Below, piece by piece: positions 40,046 to 52,100 of a stretch of DNA of 64,000 bases. Source of the DNA: Chondrosia reniformis (taxonomy: Eukaryota; Porifera; Demospongiae; Chondrillida; Chondrillidae); assembly GCA_947172415.1 (NCBI GenBank), contig OX359196.1:5149901-5213900 (forward strand), written 5' to 3'. Both the position numbers and the translations under genes were made by a program. The notes beneath the pieces were generated by a model. That model did no database searches, had not been told where the DNA came from, and saw only the letters and a program-made list of their open reading frames with translations. Position 1 is the first letter of the stretch. Each line of letters starts with the position of its first letter.

Positions 40046-41041
40046 TTTATAGAGAAAAAAACTGGGTTTCCTTTATTTCTAATGGATCAAGGGATATCAT
40101 TAGAATTTATAATAAAATCACTCTGTTTACTTGTTATATATAGGCCACTCCTCATGCAATTACTTATATAAATTTGAATTAGGTGACACCTAATCTACAT
40201 ACTGTAAGTGTATTCATTGTTGTCAACTTTGGGATTTAATAGACAATGTGGAGACAATTTTATCTCAGTTGTTCAGTGCATGTATGACAGTAAACCAATT
40301 GTCTAGATAAGCTTCATGAGGGTATATGCATGTACAGTTATTTTCTCAGTTTAAGTTGAGAAAGTTGTTATAAAATAACAATTAACTAACATTGCAAAAA
40401 TTGGTCTCACGGGGTCCATGTATGCATGTGTATATCAGATAAACTTGGTGGCCTACAGGAATTACTAAAAAGTAAAATTCAAATACTAGTATAGATATAC
40501 ATATTTGAGTTTCAGGGTTTGGAACAGCAACCATTTATAGTCAAGATGTTAATATGTAGCTCTTAAATATATTCATTGACAAACTGCCTTTCAGACTTTT
40601 GTGTGTGTATATATATACAATTTAAAAATCTGCCAAGTGCAAAGACACAATGTCCTGGTTTTGATACTTTAAATGATATTCATGACATGAGCTATTGATT
40701 ATCTCATTATCCCTTCATACCTCGGAGTGATTAACATAAAACTGTTTGTTTCAAAAGTAATGACCATGATGCAGTATATACGTACATAGTACCATTAGAC
40801 TATCCATACTATAATACATACACCATACATTAAGACCCTAGGACATGTGCTCTCTAAGTACATGTCTAAGTACATAGGAATGGCAGCATAGATAGCAGGT
40901 GTACTTCGATTCATTTTGAAAGTTCAAAAACATATTTCCAGTCTAGGTTTACAATCCTAAACTGTTTCTTCTTCCTTTTAACTTATTCACACTAATGCAT
41001 TATAAATAAAAGATACATATTTACTAATTCATATATAGTAA
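40046..41041. other. Spacer without recognised gene
   Basis: A/T-rich sequence upstream of receptor A and downstream of CCDC115. The part near 40980-41041 matches 30600-30690 (block 3 spacer). No open frame of interest was seen. Confidence 0.7.
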
Positions 41042-43087
41042 CTATTTAATTGGGACATTAAGATGTTCTTTTTGAATGAGTAAGTCTTTGTATTGCTTTT
41101 GCAGTGACACCAGCTTTGATTGGACAGTTGATATGTCACATGATATAGTCACAGCTAAGAAAAAATAATACAATGTACTATATTGGGCAATTCTAGGGAC
41201 CTGTAAAGATACCCTTATTATGGAGGTTTCAATTATTCAGAGGTGTTGTAACATGTGCAAAATAATGTACGTACATGCGTACATTGCAGCTGGTGAATAT
41301 ACTAAAATGAACATTTCAAAATTTTGAGTATATATATGTACGTATGTACATTGTAACCATTGTTCATTGTTCAGGAAGCTTCAAGAAATCAATCTAGTTC
41401 AAAGAGCAAGCTAATGATTTAAATTTTACTAATTTACCCTTATTTTATTATTTTGACACCTAATGAAGCCTGACAGTGATAGGCAAAATATTATGCCATT
41501 TATCTTCAGATTGATGAGTAAGGGGTGATTCTTGGTTGTTGCAGCAGGGAAACTTTCAAGTTCAGTTAATTTAAAAATTACAAGACGTTTCGATCCGTAG
41601 ATCTTCATCAGTTGTAAACAAAACATACAGGTGTGTGCAACCACATGTACATTGGGGAAACAGGGAGGACTTTGGAGAAGAACACAGGGGTGCCATGAAA
41701 AAGAATGATCGGAAGAATGGTATAGCAGTCCACGCATGGGACACTGGACACCAGGTGAAGTGGGAGTCGGCTGCAGTAAAGGAGATCGAATCCAACCTTA
41801 CAAACAGGAGGAAAATGGAAGCCCTGCACATCCAGAAGATGCCACATATCATGAACCTGGACCCCCTATAATGTCATTATTTATTATGTCACTTTTCGTA
41901 ATTCACATCTATTCTTGTATATAAACAGTTGCGCTTCACCTGTATGTTTTGTTTACAACTGATGAAAAAAATCTACGGATTGAAACGCCTTGTAATATTG
42001 AATTTGAAAGTTTCCCTGCTGCAATATGCTCCAAGAATCACCCCTTACTCATCAACATAACTACGCAGCAATGAACCTTTATATTATCTTCAGATTGCAT
42101 TGACATGACAACCTTGACAAATGCTATGCCAATATATAGTATTTACCATTAATAAAATGTTCCTGCGAAGCTCTTAAATGTGGTGACACCAATATCCCAA
42201 ACCAGTTAATAGGATTCTTTACACTCTTTTTATCTTGTGGAGAAGAAGATTCTTCCTTTTTCTGAGGCATCAGCTCTATTTCCTCTATGCCCTGCTTCTT
42301 ATTTCTCCTCCTCAGGTTACCTCCCTCCTCGTTACAGTTCTCCTTTGCAGGAATCTCCTCTCTACTACAGGAGTACTGTGGTACATGATGAGCAGTGAAC
42401 ACTAATGACTGAGGCGCAGAGGATCCAGTGACCTCCTCTTTGTGACTGACTGCTTCCTCTTCTCCACTGATGTGGACGTGAGTCAGGGCCTGCATGTTTG
42501 TGTCATACTGTAACTTGCTGACCGAGTTCACACCCATGGCATATCTAGCCTTGCTGATACAAAAGAATCCCTAAAGTGATAGAAATAAACGTTGTGGTTC
42601 TGTGTTATCAAAGACTGCTGTCTGTGATGTCAAGGTCATGTCTGATGATTCAAATGAACACCAAACACTTATGGTTCATCTTTACTCTCTAGACGCGCTC
42701 AAAAGATTAAAGATGAACCATCTCAAAGTTCGGAGAATATAACTTCTCAAAGAATAGAATGAGGGATTAATATAATAAGACTACGTATTGAAATTGCCTG
42801 GCTTTCGAGAATGTTAGCTTATTAATCCTTCACTGTATTCTTTGAGAAGTTAGAGGGTCTATGGGACCATTGGGTGTGCCATTTAATAACTGACATCTTT
42901 CTGATATTAGGACAAAGTATTCGCTTTGGAATCAGAGACTATCCGAAAACATATTTCTCAAATATAAACTCACTTCACTAGTATTGTGATTTAACCTCTT
43001 TCTTAGATCCTCCAGTTCACGTAGTGCTTCGAAGAAGTTTATTACCACAGCGTCTAGCTGTTTACAAATACTATCAAAATCGGCCAT
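41042..43087 (-). CDS. CCDC115: CCDC115, V-ATPase assembly factor (Vma22-like)
   Basis: Three exons with closing phases: 43087-42974, 42570-42147, 41154-41042. Exon 1 encodes an N-terminal coiled coil (MADFDSICKQLDAVVINFFE...). Exon 2 carries the family blocks SKARYAMG, LQY, and PINWFGILVSPHLRASQEHF. Exon 3 supplies a second short coiled coil (STVQSKLVSLQKQYKDLLIQ) and the stop. CCDC115 works with TMEM199 at the ER in assembling the V-ATPase membrane sector. The start codon is 49 bp from that of CFAP54 on the other strand. Intron 2 (about 1 kb) contains a Penelope-like remnant. A nearly identical copy of exons 2 and 3 lies at 30699-31448. Confidence 0.93.
41510..42060 (+). mobile_element. Penelope-like element remnant: GIY-YIG endonuclease piece between inverted terminal repeats
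   Basis: Terminal arms of about 120 bp (41512-41638 and 41935-42060) are inverted copies, each holding the hammerhead-like CTGATGA...GAAACG core. Between them one frame reads MYIGETGRTLEKN (about 41645-41685), the YIG motif of a GIY-YIG nuclease. After a frame jump another reads AVHAWDTGHQVKWESAAVKE...NRRKMEALHIQK, the downstream part of Penelope endonucleases. No reverse transcriptase is present, so the copy is dead. Inserted in CCDC115 intron 2 and absent from the duplicate copy at 30.7-31.5 kb. Confidence 0.8.
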
Positions 43088-43136
43088 TTTTAAAGTATTG
43101 CACAACTTAACCATTGGTTTCTCGGTAACCGACAAA
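43088..43136. promoter_or_regulatory. 49-bp bidirectional promoter/leader, CCDC115 / CFAP54
   Basis: Start codons at 43087 (minus) and 43137 (plus) leave 49 bp for both leaders. The contained motif 'aaccattggttt' includes CCATTGG, an inverted CCAAT box (NF-Y type), at about 43110-43120. No TATA box. Confidence 0.6.
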
Positions 43137-46100
43137 ATGTCTGACATATTGAAGCAAACTGAGATCCTACTAACAGCAAAATCTTCAGTAGATCCAGATG
43201 TGGCAGCATTCAAACACGAAATACAAGTATTGATAGAAGATATTGGTAAAGTAAAGAGTGAAAGAATGTAAGTTCGTTTGCATAAAGTTCGCCGATCTAC
43301 TTTAAGATCCTGACTTCGCTGCTGCTCATAGTTCTTCGAGTGCATTTTCTCTTTGGAATAAATTTGAAGCAAAAGTACCAGAAGGAACATTCGATACTAA
43401 TGTAATTGAATGTGGAGACAAACTAGTGCAGGCCAAGGTAAGTACGATTTGGTATGCAGTAATTAGAGTAGAGGAACTGAAATGTTCTAGTACTTTGTAT
43501 ACTTACATACGTCCGTATGTTCCTTGATTTACCTTGAGCAGAAGTACAAAACTGCTTGTGACTTATGCTACCACTGGTTACTGTCGAGGTACAACATTAT
43601 CAACGAACGAGGTGAGTTAAGTAACGATATTGAAGAGGCCATGAACAGAGCAGATGACGTTAAGCAAGCACTGGTGAGTCGTATAGCAGCTCATTGTGTC
43701 ATATGTATTGAGAATATCTTAATCCACTATCCAGATTCTGGCCTGTATTGGCTATGCTAACACAAAGTTTCTTTTACTGAAATCAAGTGGATTTAATGAA
43801 AAGGTTGGTACGTATATAGTAAGTACCTGGTATGTATTCATATGCCTAACACTGTACTGTGTATGTATATGAAACACAGCTCTTTTATACTTATTGCTAA
43901 GTGCACTGTCATATTGAGAGTTACGTACATTAAAGTACGTAATCTGTGACAAGTTTTATCAATAAGATACAAATGTACATTAGCAGTACATGTTCTAAAA
44001 TGACAGACAAAAGTGGGAGTATGTACGTATGTGTGTACACTAGCAGTATACGTATATGTTTGTGGTCCATCTTTATAGAGTGGTTCTGAGGTCCTATTTG
44101 TATTACGACTACTTGCTGATACCTGTAAGGTGGCACTTCAGAAGGAGAAGTATTACTGGTTGCTTCACAATAGTAAGTCCTTCCATAGCACAAGTATTCA
44201 TATATAAGTACATACGTATATACGTATGTGCACAGTACTCTATGCTGCTCCTCTGTAGGCGTGGCTCTGAGTTTCCAGTTATGTTGTGTCATGGTGGATA
44301 ATGGACTCTATAGTCAAGTGAGTACATTATGAACACATACATACATATGCACATAAATTCTTATTATTATTATGAACAATCAATATACGTATATTATACA
44401 TGTACGAAGTGATAGGGCTTATTTGTTGCGATCATGATGATATATGGAGTTTATTGAGTCAACTTCTATTTAAACACCAACCTTTCCTCACTTTTTCACG
44501 AAGACCTACGGGTTGAAACGTTCTATTCCAAAGATTTAATATTGCTGTTGCTCAATAAACTTCATACGTACGTATATCATTATACATGTACATATGTATA
44601 ATACCCGATCACAATGTAGAGATACGTATGTGCAATATACATATATTGATTGAATCAATACAATGTTAGCTTCATTTCTACTCTTCCTTCCTATCCCACA
44701 AGGTAATCAAATACCTCCTGTGGTGTAGTGTGTGCATGGAGAAGTGTGTTCCCCTGTTGTTGCCATGCTTCCTACCTCTGAGAAGTAACCTCTACTGTGT
44801 TGTATGTAAGTGTTACTATGGTATGGGGAGGCCAGACCATGCTGAGGTTTTCGCTAGGAGGTCAATCGGAAAGATCAGTGAACTGATGCAGCTTCAGAAC
44901 AAGAGCTCTACACCAATCAGATCGGAGGAGGAGCAGTCATACAGAGAGGCAGCTATTAAACTTGGCCTGATGGTGTTTAGGAGAACAGTATTTGAATCAC
45001 GGAAGAAGACTAAATCTATTTTACGAACCAAAGCTAAACCACCGTTAAAAGACATTTTACATCAGGTTAGTAACATAAATATAGCTTACATTGGACCTGT
45101 TATTTATGTGCTATACCTTTGCCCAGTCCCTCTGGCCAAGGTCTCCTACAGAGAAACTAATCACTGAAATGTTTGTTGGGCAGTCTGCTCAGTTTCAGGC
45201 CATCTTTATGGCTTTGGAGAGATCACAAGATCTTTTGTTTGAATCAGCTCCGCCTCAAGCTACACTGAGTGAGCTGGATCAGGAGGCATACCTCGAGGTG
45301 CACCAAGAACTGGTAGTGGCAGGAGCTGACCTTGCCCTGAAGACCATCAGAGGAGTGTTTGGAGGAAGTGAGGCCAGTGAATCCGGAGGAATCAGCCAAC
45401 AAGACACAGATGCCTCCTTAATGGACCTTGCAGTAGTAGGTGAGATGACGTGATGTGATTGGTGGATTTAGTCCAGTGATTACCTACGTAGATTACAGTA
45501 TATATAATAATGATAATGTAGTAAAGTGACACATGCAAAGGAATGCTATAAAAGTACATAAGCTTTGCAGTAATATTTAGATGTGCTCATACACAATATT
45601 ATATGTGTATATGTACATACGTATGTATAATGCATGTACTATACCTTAAGATTGTGACAATACGTATGTACTATGTAATACGTACCTACGTATGTTCATT
45701 AGGTAGTGATGCTATCCCACTGTCGTCACTTGTACATTTTGTGAGGCTGCTCCACTCATACACTGGTTACGGAGAAGCATACAATGTCATTGCAGACAGC
45801 TTGATAGAAAGTCTAGAAACACATCCAAATAACAGTACCTTAGTGAGTGCATCTACAATTAAATTTGACCTACAAATCTACCTCCTCCCTGCCTGCCTGC
45901 CCATCTACCTGCCTGCCTGCCCATCTACCTGTCTGCCTACCCATCTACCTGCCCATCTACCTGCCCATCTACCTGCCCATCTACCTGTATCATGTAAACA
46001 GTCATAGATCTATGTTTGTTTTGTATATCTATATTTATGCATTGCTAATGTCCATGTGCTTGTTCCATGTGGTCCTTTGCAGTGCCATTTAAAGATGCTT

Positions 46101-49100
46101 CAGCTGCTGAGAGTGGTTGACACAGTCAAAAAGATGAAGGTTGAGTCTCACTTACACTCTGTTGATGATGGGGACACTGGACTTGTTTTCAAGGAGCTCA
46201 ACAACATGGCCAATATCATAGAATGCTATTCTAGTTTTCCACACGTTTTAAAGGTATGTACGTTTGGCCTGTAAATGTTTGTTGGGCAATCTGCTTAGTT
46301 TCAGGCCACTCTATAGCTCCATATATATTATACTTTTATAGAGGGGGACTTTTAGTCTACATATATAATAATATGTATACCTTACTGTTAGATATGCAGG
46401 TACGTATATACAGATGTATGTACCTATGTACGTACTGTATGTACGTAGCTATAATGATTCCTTAGATGTGGTAATTGGTACCTGATCTCCATACGTACAT
46501 ACGTATATCCCTTTCACAGTAATCCCTAACCCTGTTTAGACTCTTGGGGTAAACCAGGTTAAATGGCCGTGTACAATGGTTCATTTCCATGATTAAGTAT
46601 CTTTATACGCATACAATAGGAGGACAAGGCCATGTTGTCCGTATCTACTTTGTTCTTGTGGGAGCACCTGAAGAGATATTTCTTGGATATCACCTCTCAC
46701 ACAGAAGCATCCTGCGAGCCAATCTTGAGCCATCCTTTCTCTCAGCAGTTAATGAGACTGCTTTACCTGATCCATGGCCTTGTGATGAGGTTTGGTCTGT
46801 GGGCTTACCACGTTCCCATAGCAGGAGAGATCTGCATCAAACTGGCCAGCTTGTTGGAGTACAAGGCTACGCATCTCAGACCAGACTTAACAGTTAGTTT
46901 ACACTTACGTATATACGTACACACATACAAGTATGTATGTACACTGTACATATGTAGGAAACACTAGAAGTATTAATGGAAATATGGGATCAAACGTTTA
47001 GCCTGCTTGTAACATTGCCTGCTTGAAATGTATTATCTCCTACTACATATGTACGTACGTACATGTACTATAGAGAATGTCCATGTACATATGTATGTAC
47101 GTACGTGCATGTACACAAAAAGTTCTAAACCCTAGAGAGGGATTCATTTATATAACTCTGAACTGAGAAGTACAATAATGAGATTAATACGTAATTGAAA
47201 TTATTGAAAGCATGACATGATATGTGGTTGTATACGTATATACAGTACGTACGCAGGTCATATTTACTAGTTGTCACTGTTTAGAAATTGGACACAAATG
47301 ACATTGAGCCAGAACTACTTCAAGCTCTACAATTTGATCGTGCCAGTCTACTGGAGGCTATCAAGGTGCTTGATGAAGGCCTCATAGGTGTCAGGACCGC
47401 TCGTTCTACCTTTAACCAGAAAGATCATCAATCGGAAGGTTGTACAGAAGAGGAGGAAGTTGAGCTGTTGCATGTGGAACTGTTAGTGTGCTGGGCAAGA
47501 GTGAAGATGAAGTTGACCTCTACGATACCTCATCCTGCTGCATGCTCTAAGGCCATTGCTTCCTCAAAAACTTCAAGTTTGAAAAACAAAGTTGAACAGC
47601 AGAAAAAGCTGGAAGAAAGACGAACTCAGGTCTGTAACAGTTTCTTGTTATATGTAGCCTAGTTCAAACATATTTTTTATTCACTTCTAATAGCTGCGGT
47701 CACTGATTACTGCTAGTGAAGATAAAGTAGACACTGGAAATGAGCTAATATCGGCTTCTGGTAGAAATGACTTCTTGTCTGCTTTGCTAATCATGGAAGA
47801 GGCAGTTCTGCTGAGTCAGCTTGACCATCAGCAGCCATCAGAAAGAAAGCATGCCGTGACCACCTTGCTAGACAAATCCCTAGCCCTTCTAAAGGGTAGG
47901 CAAGCTGTAGAGAAGACCAAGCCTAGTCCCCTCCCACTTCCGAAAGGCAGCCGTCCAAGGCCACTCCCCCCAGCCCCACATCTAGTTGAACAGAGCTGTG
48001 ACAGAATGACTCTAGTCCCTGCAGAAGACTACATTCCAGACTCTGGACAACAAGTTAGTGGTATTTCATTAGAGGGTACCCATCAATGGTCTACTTGTAC
48101 CCACTAACTGTATCACCTGTGCAGATATACTGGTATGCCTTATATGGACGGGCCGGAACAGGAAGTAACATCAAGGTCAGGCTGAATGATCACCACCTCA
48201 GGGGGTGTGGTGTGCCAGTGAGTCCACTTGAAGAGTAACCTACGTATGCCGCTAATGGGACCACCCCACCTACATAAGATTGATTGATATGGATTGATTG
48301 ATTATTTTGTGATGTTTGAGAATGATACTTGTGGTTTGGTTATCACTTTGATTATTCATGTGTTGCAGTAGTCTGACACTGCCCTCTCCCTCTCAGGTCC
48401 CTGCTGGAAAGGACTGTCAGTTGAAGGTGGAAGGCCTCAAACCCAACGAGGTGTACACATTTGCAGTGGCCGCTTACACAAGAGATGGACAGCTGATTGG
48501 TGGCAACATTGGGGATACCAGCTTGCCCCACCTAGCTGCACACCCCCTACCCCTACTGGCTGGATTTGCACATCTCTCCAAGGTACATACGTACGTACAT
48601 ATACATTTCTCATTATTCAATAATAAAACTCCATACTATGTATGTAAATGTTCTTCTGTTTCTTAGTGTTCATACGAAGTTGGCTGCCTAGATGTTGCCA
48701 TGGCAGCAAGCCAAGTGTTGTGGTCTCACTTTGTGGAAACAGCTACTGCAGAACATCATCAAGAGTCAGAAAGACCTAGTTCAACTGTATATAGGTAAAC
48801 ATTTATTTACTGGAAAATATACGTACATATACTGAATAACATACAGTAGGTCTATCAATTGTTTTATTATAATCGCTATGGATACGTACATGTGCTCTTG
48901 GGTCTGATTTATATGTTATCACAGACTTTATGTGTTCCTTATGTTTCTCATACTATGTATGTATATCTTCTGTTGAAGGCTGAAGGAGTCTGTTGTGGAG
49001 AGCACAAGTCCGCAGCTCCTGAGGCAGTGTGTTCAGTGCATCTTCATTTTAATGGATGCTACCATAAAGAGCAGCAGGCTCTCCTTTACAGCTCTGGAAT

Positions 49101-52100
49101 GGTGTTCACCTCCTCAGGGCCAGCAGCAGAAGAGAACTGACATCTGTCAGAGGCTGCTTGTAGTGGCTGGGCTCTCCTCCCGACTGCAGGAGGTGGAACT
49201 ATCCCTTCAAGCCATCATCATGTGCTATGGGCTACTGGCCCCGCTTCTTCAGAATGACCTCATTACAGAATCAACTGCAAAGGTATTGAAAGCCTATATA
49301 ATTCGTACATATATACAGTATGTACAGAATGAACTTACCCATACAGCAAGTAGGCATTTCTTATGCTTAATTTATTCTACGTACGTACAGTATTCTCTTC
49401 TACTGTTATGTGTACGTACATACGTATAAGCACAATTATTGTGTAAGTAAGTAATTCTTTGGGTTTCCAGGTTACTTTGGAGTGTCTCTATGTATTAAGA
49501 GACTTGCCCAAAGCAATCATTCTGAAACTACCTAAAGAGCAGATGAAGTGCATCCATCACATGATAGCAGTGTTGGGATATCAGGCCCTAAAAGTTAGCT
49601 CTAACACCTATGTGTACACACCTTGCTACGTACATATGTATGTATGTATGGATATATGGTATGTACTGTATGTGTGGTTGTGTCCATAGATGCTTCACTC
49701 CTGGCATGACCGAGCTCTAGGCTCCATTGCAAGCACTATCAAGGACCTGCTCAGCACTACCCTCACACGCCCTCCAGCCCACAGCAGTATTACCAATAGT
49801 GGGGTTGGTAAGGCAGGTGTAACAGCTACTAAACTGAAGGACATCTCCCACTCAGCCAACCAAACTACGCAGAGTGGTGCTGCCAAGCCAGCCCAAAGGA
49901 AGTCACTTTCTGGTGAGATGCAGGCCCCTGGCAGGAAGAAGTCAAAGAAGGGAGCTGCAGCCTTGCAGACGGCTGTTGTGGAAGAACAAAAGTCAGAAGA
50001 AATGAAAGCGTTGGAGGCTCTCTTTATAATATGGAAAGGTACAGTGGATCATTGTAGCAACCCTTCTTGTACCATGTGTACTATAGTGTGTTTTATTCCA
50101 TGTATGAAAGATTAAAGCAGTGTGCTTCACTCATAAAATAAGCCTAGTTACGCATGTAGTTATTTTGATGGTCCATTTGCAACAGCTACTCTGAGACTTA
50201 TGCATGTACGTATGTACAGGTGTACAATATATACGTATACCTATGTACGTATATGCAAACTAACTACATGTGCATATACGTATATATAGCATGTACAGTG
50301 TATTATGATTTCTACAGTTGAGAATACAGATCAGGAGCTCACTGGACAGGAGGATATTACATTACTCTATGGCATTCTAACCAATGAGTCAGTGCACAAT
50401 GCTTACAAAGAAGGTACGTACGTACGTATATACATATAAGCATACGTGTGTGTAGTTGGTTAAAATCCACCTCTGGTAGTAAAATAGTAGTTTGGGTACA
50501 TAATAATAAACATTGTGCATTAAAGGGGCTCTTTCTCTTTCTTTTTGCTGCAGTTCATAAGTTTAGGAGGCGTCCTCGATATCTTGAGTTCTTTCTGCAC
50601 CTCTGCAGCAAGGCCCTGTCCGATGGGCAATATGCTGACATACTGGAATGGTCAAAGGAGGCACTGGCATGGTTGAAAAGAAGAAATGAATTACTGATGC
50701 AACCAAAAGTGCTTCCTTTAGCCAAGAGGGAGCCAGCAGTGTTAGCAGGAGATCCAGCTAGATATTCAATGGTGCTGCAGAAATACACTGTAAAACCAAA
50801 GGTACGTACAAGAGTACAATACAATACCTACGTACATATGTACACACGTACGTATATGTATGAAAAATCATTTTCCTACGTACATGCTATGCCTACTCTG
50901 TAAAAAAAGTCTATAAGGAAACCTAGAGAGAGCTTTGGATAAAGATACAAGTCCTGGAGTCTTTCTTCTCTTTCTTCTTCTGCTCCACTGGGCCAGACAG
51001 CTGTTTCTGGGAATTCCACCCTTTATCAGTGACCCGGGGAATCTTTGTCTCTTCTTGATCTTGATCTTTTGTGAATCCTTGGTATGTATGTACATCTGTA
51101 TCCTTTGTACCTTCTCTACCCATCCCTACCCATCCCTACCCCTCTCCATTTCCTCATTTCTTTAAAGGACCATGTTCTCAGGCATCCTAGTCGTTTGGCA
51201 GTGAAGCAGCCTGAGGCACTCTCTGTGATGGTAAAGTCAGCAGCTCTTCAAACCAATGATGCTAAGCCACCCCACCAGGGTGGGGACAAGCTAAATGTTG
51301 CCCTCAAACTGCAGCCATCGAGATCAGCAATCCCACATGGACAAATAACCGTTACCAGAGAAGACCTCTTGTTAAAGGTAATTGTATGTGTGTATGTGTT
51401 GAGCAGTTCTCCTTTTGATCACATGTATATACTCCTATCCACAGGCAAAGTCAGTTCTTCAAAATCTGCTTACAGAATACTACCATGCAGTTTTGCGTAG
51501 AAGAAAGTTGAGAGTTGTTTGTGGTGAGGAATATCCCTGGAGATCCCAGGTGAGACAATATACTGACACCACATTTCTGTATTTCTCTGTACATGTGCAT
51601 ATTGCAGCATTCATATTTGGTACATTTGGATCTTCTGTAGCTCAATCTTGTGTTGGCTCAAAGTCAACTTGAACAGTTTGCTGCTAAGCTTAGATCACAG
51701 ACATTGTGCAATGACAGCTATGCCACTCCCTCTGAAGCCACATCCCACTTTCTCTCATTGGATCATACTGGCGTGATACTGCAGGGGATATTTCCATCTG
51801 ATATCCTGGAATACGAAATCTTTAAAAAGGAGAATGCATCAATCATTGATTTGAGAGAAAATCTCAGGAAGCCATCTACTGATAATAGTAAACCATCTAG
51901 CCGCCCGCCCCCAGCTTCATCCGAAGTGCACTCACTGGAGGATATTCCAGAGGATGAGTTAGAGACTGTCAACAGAGCACTGCTGAGCACAGCTAGTACC
52001 TTGCTATCACCTGAGGAGGCAGTACCACCTTCAGGCGATAGAGAACAGGAGGTAAAGTCAAAGAAACAACTTCCCAGAATTGTGGAAGACTTTCAGGATA

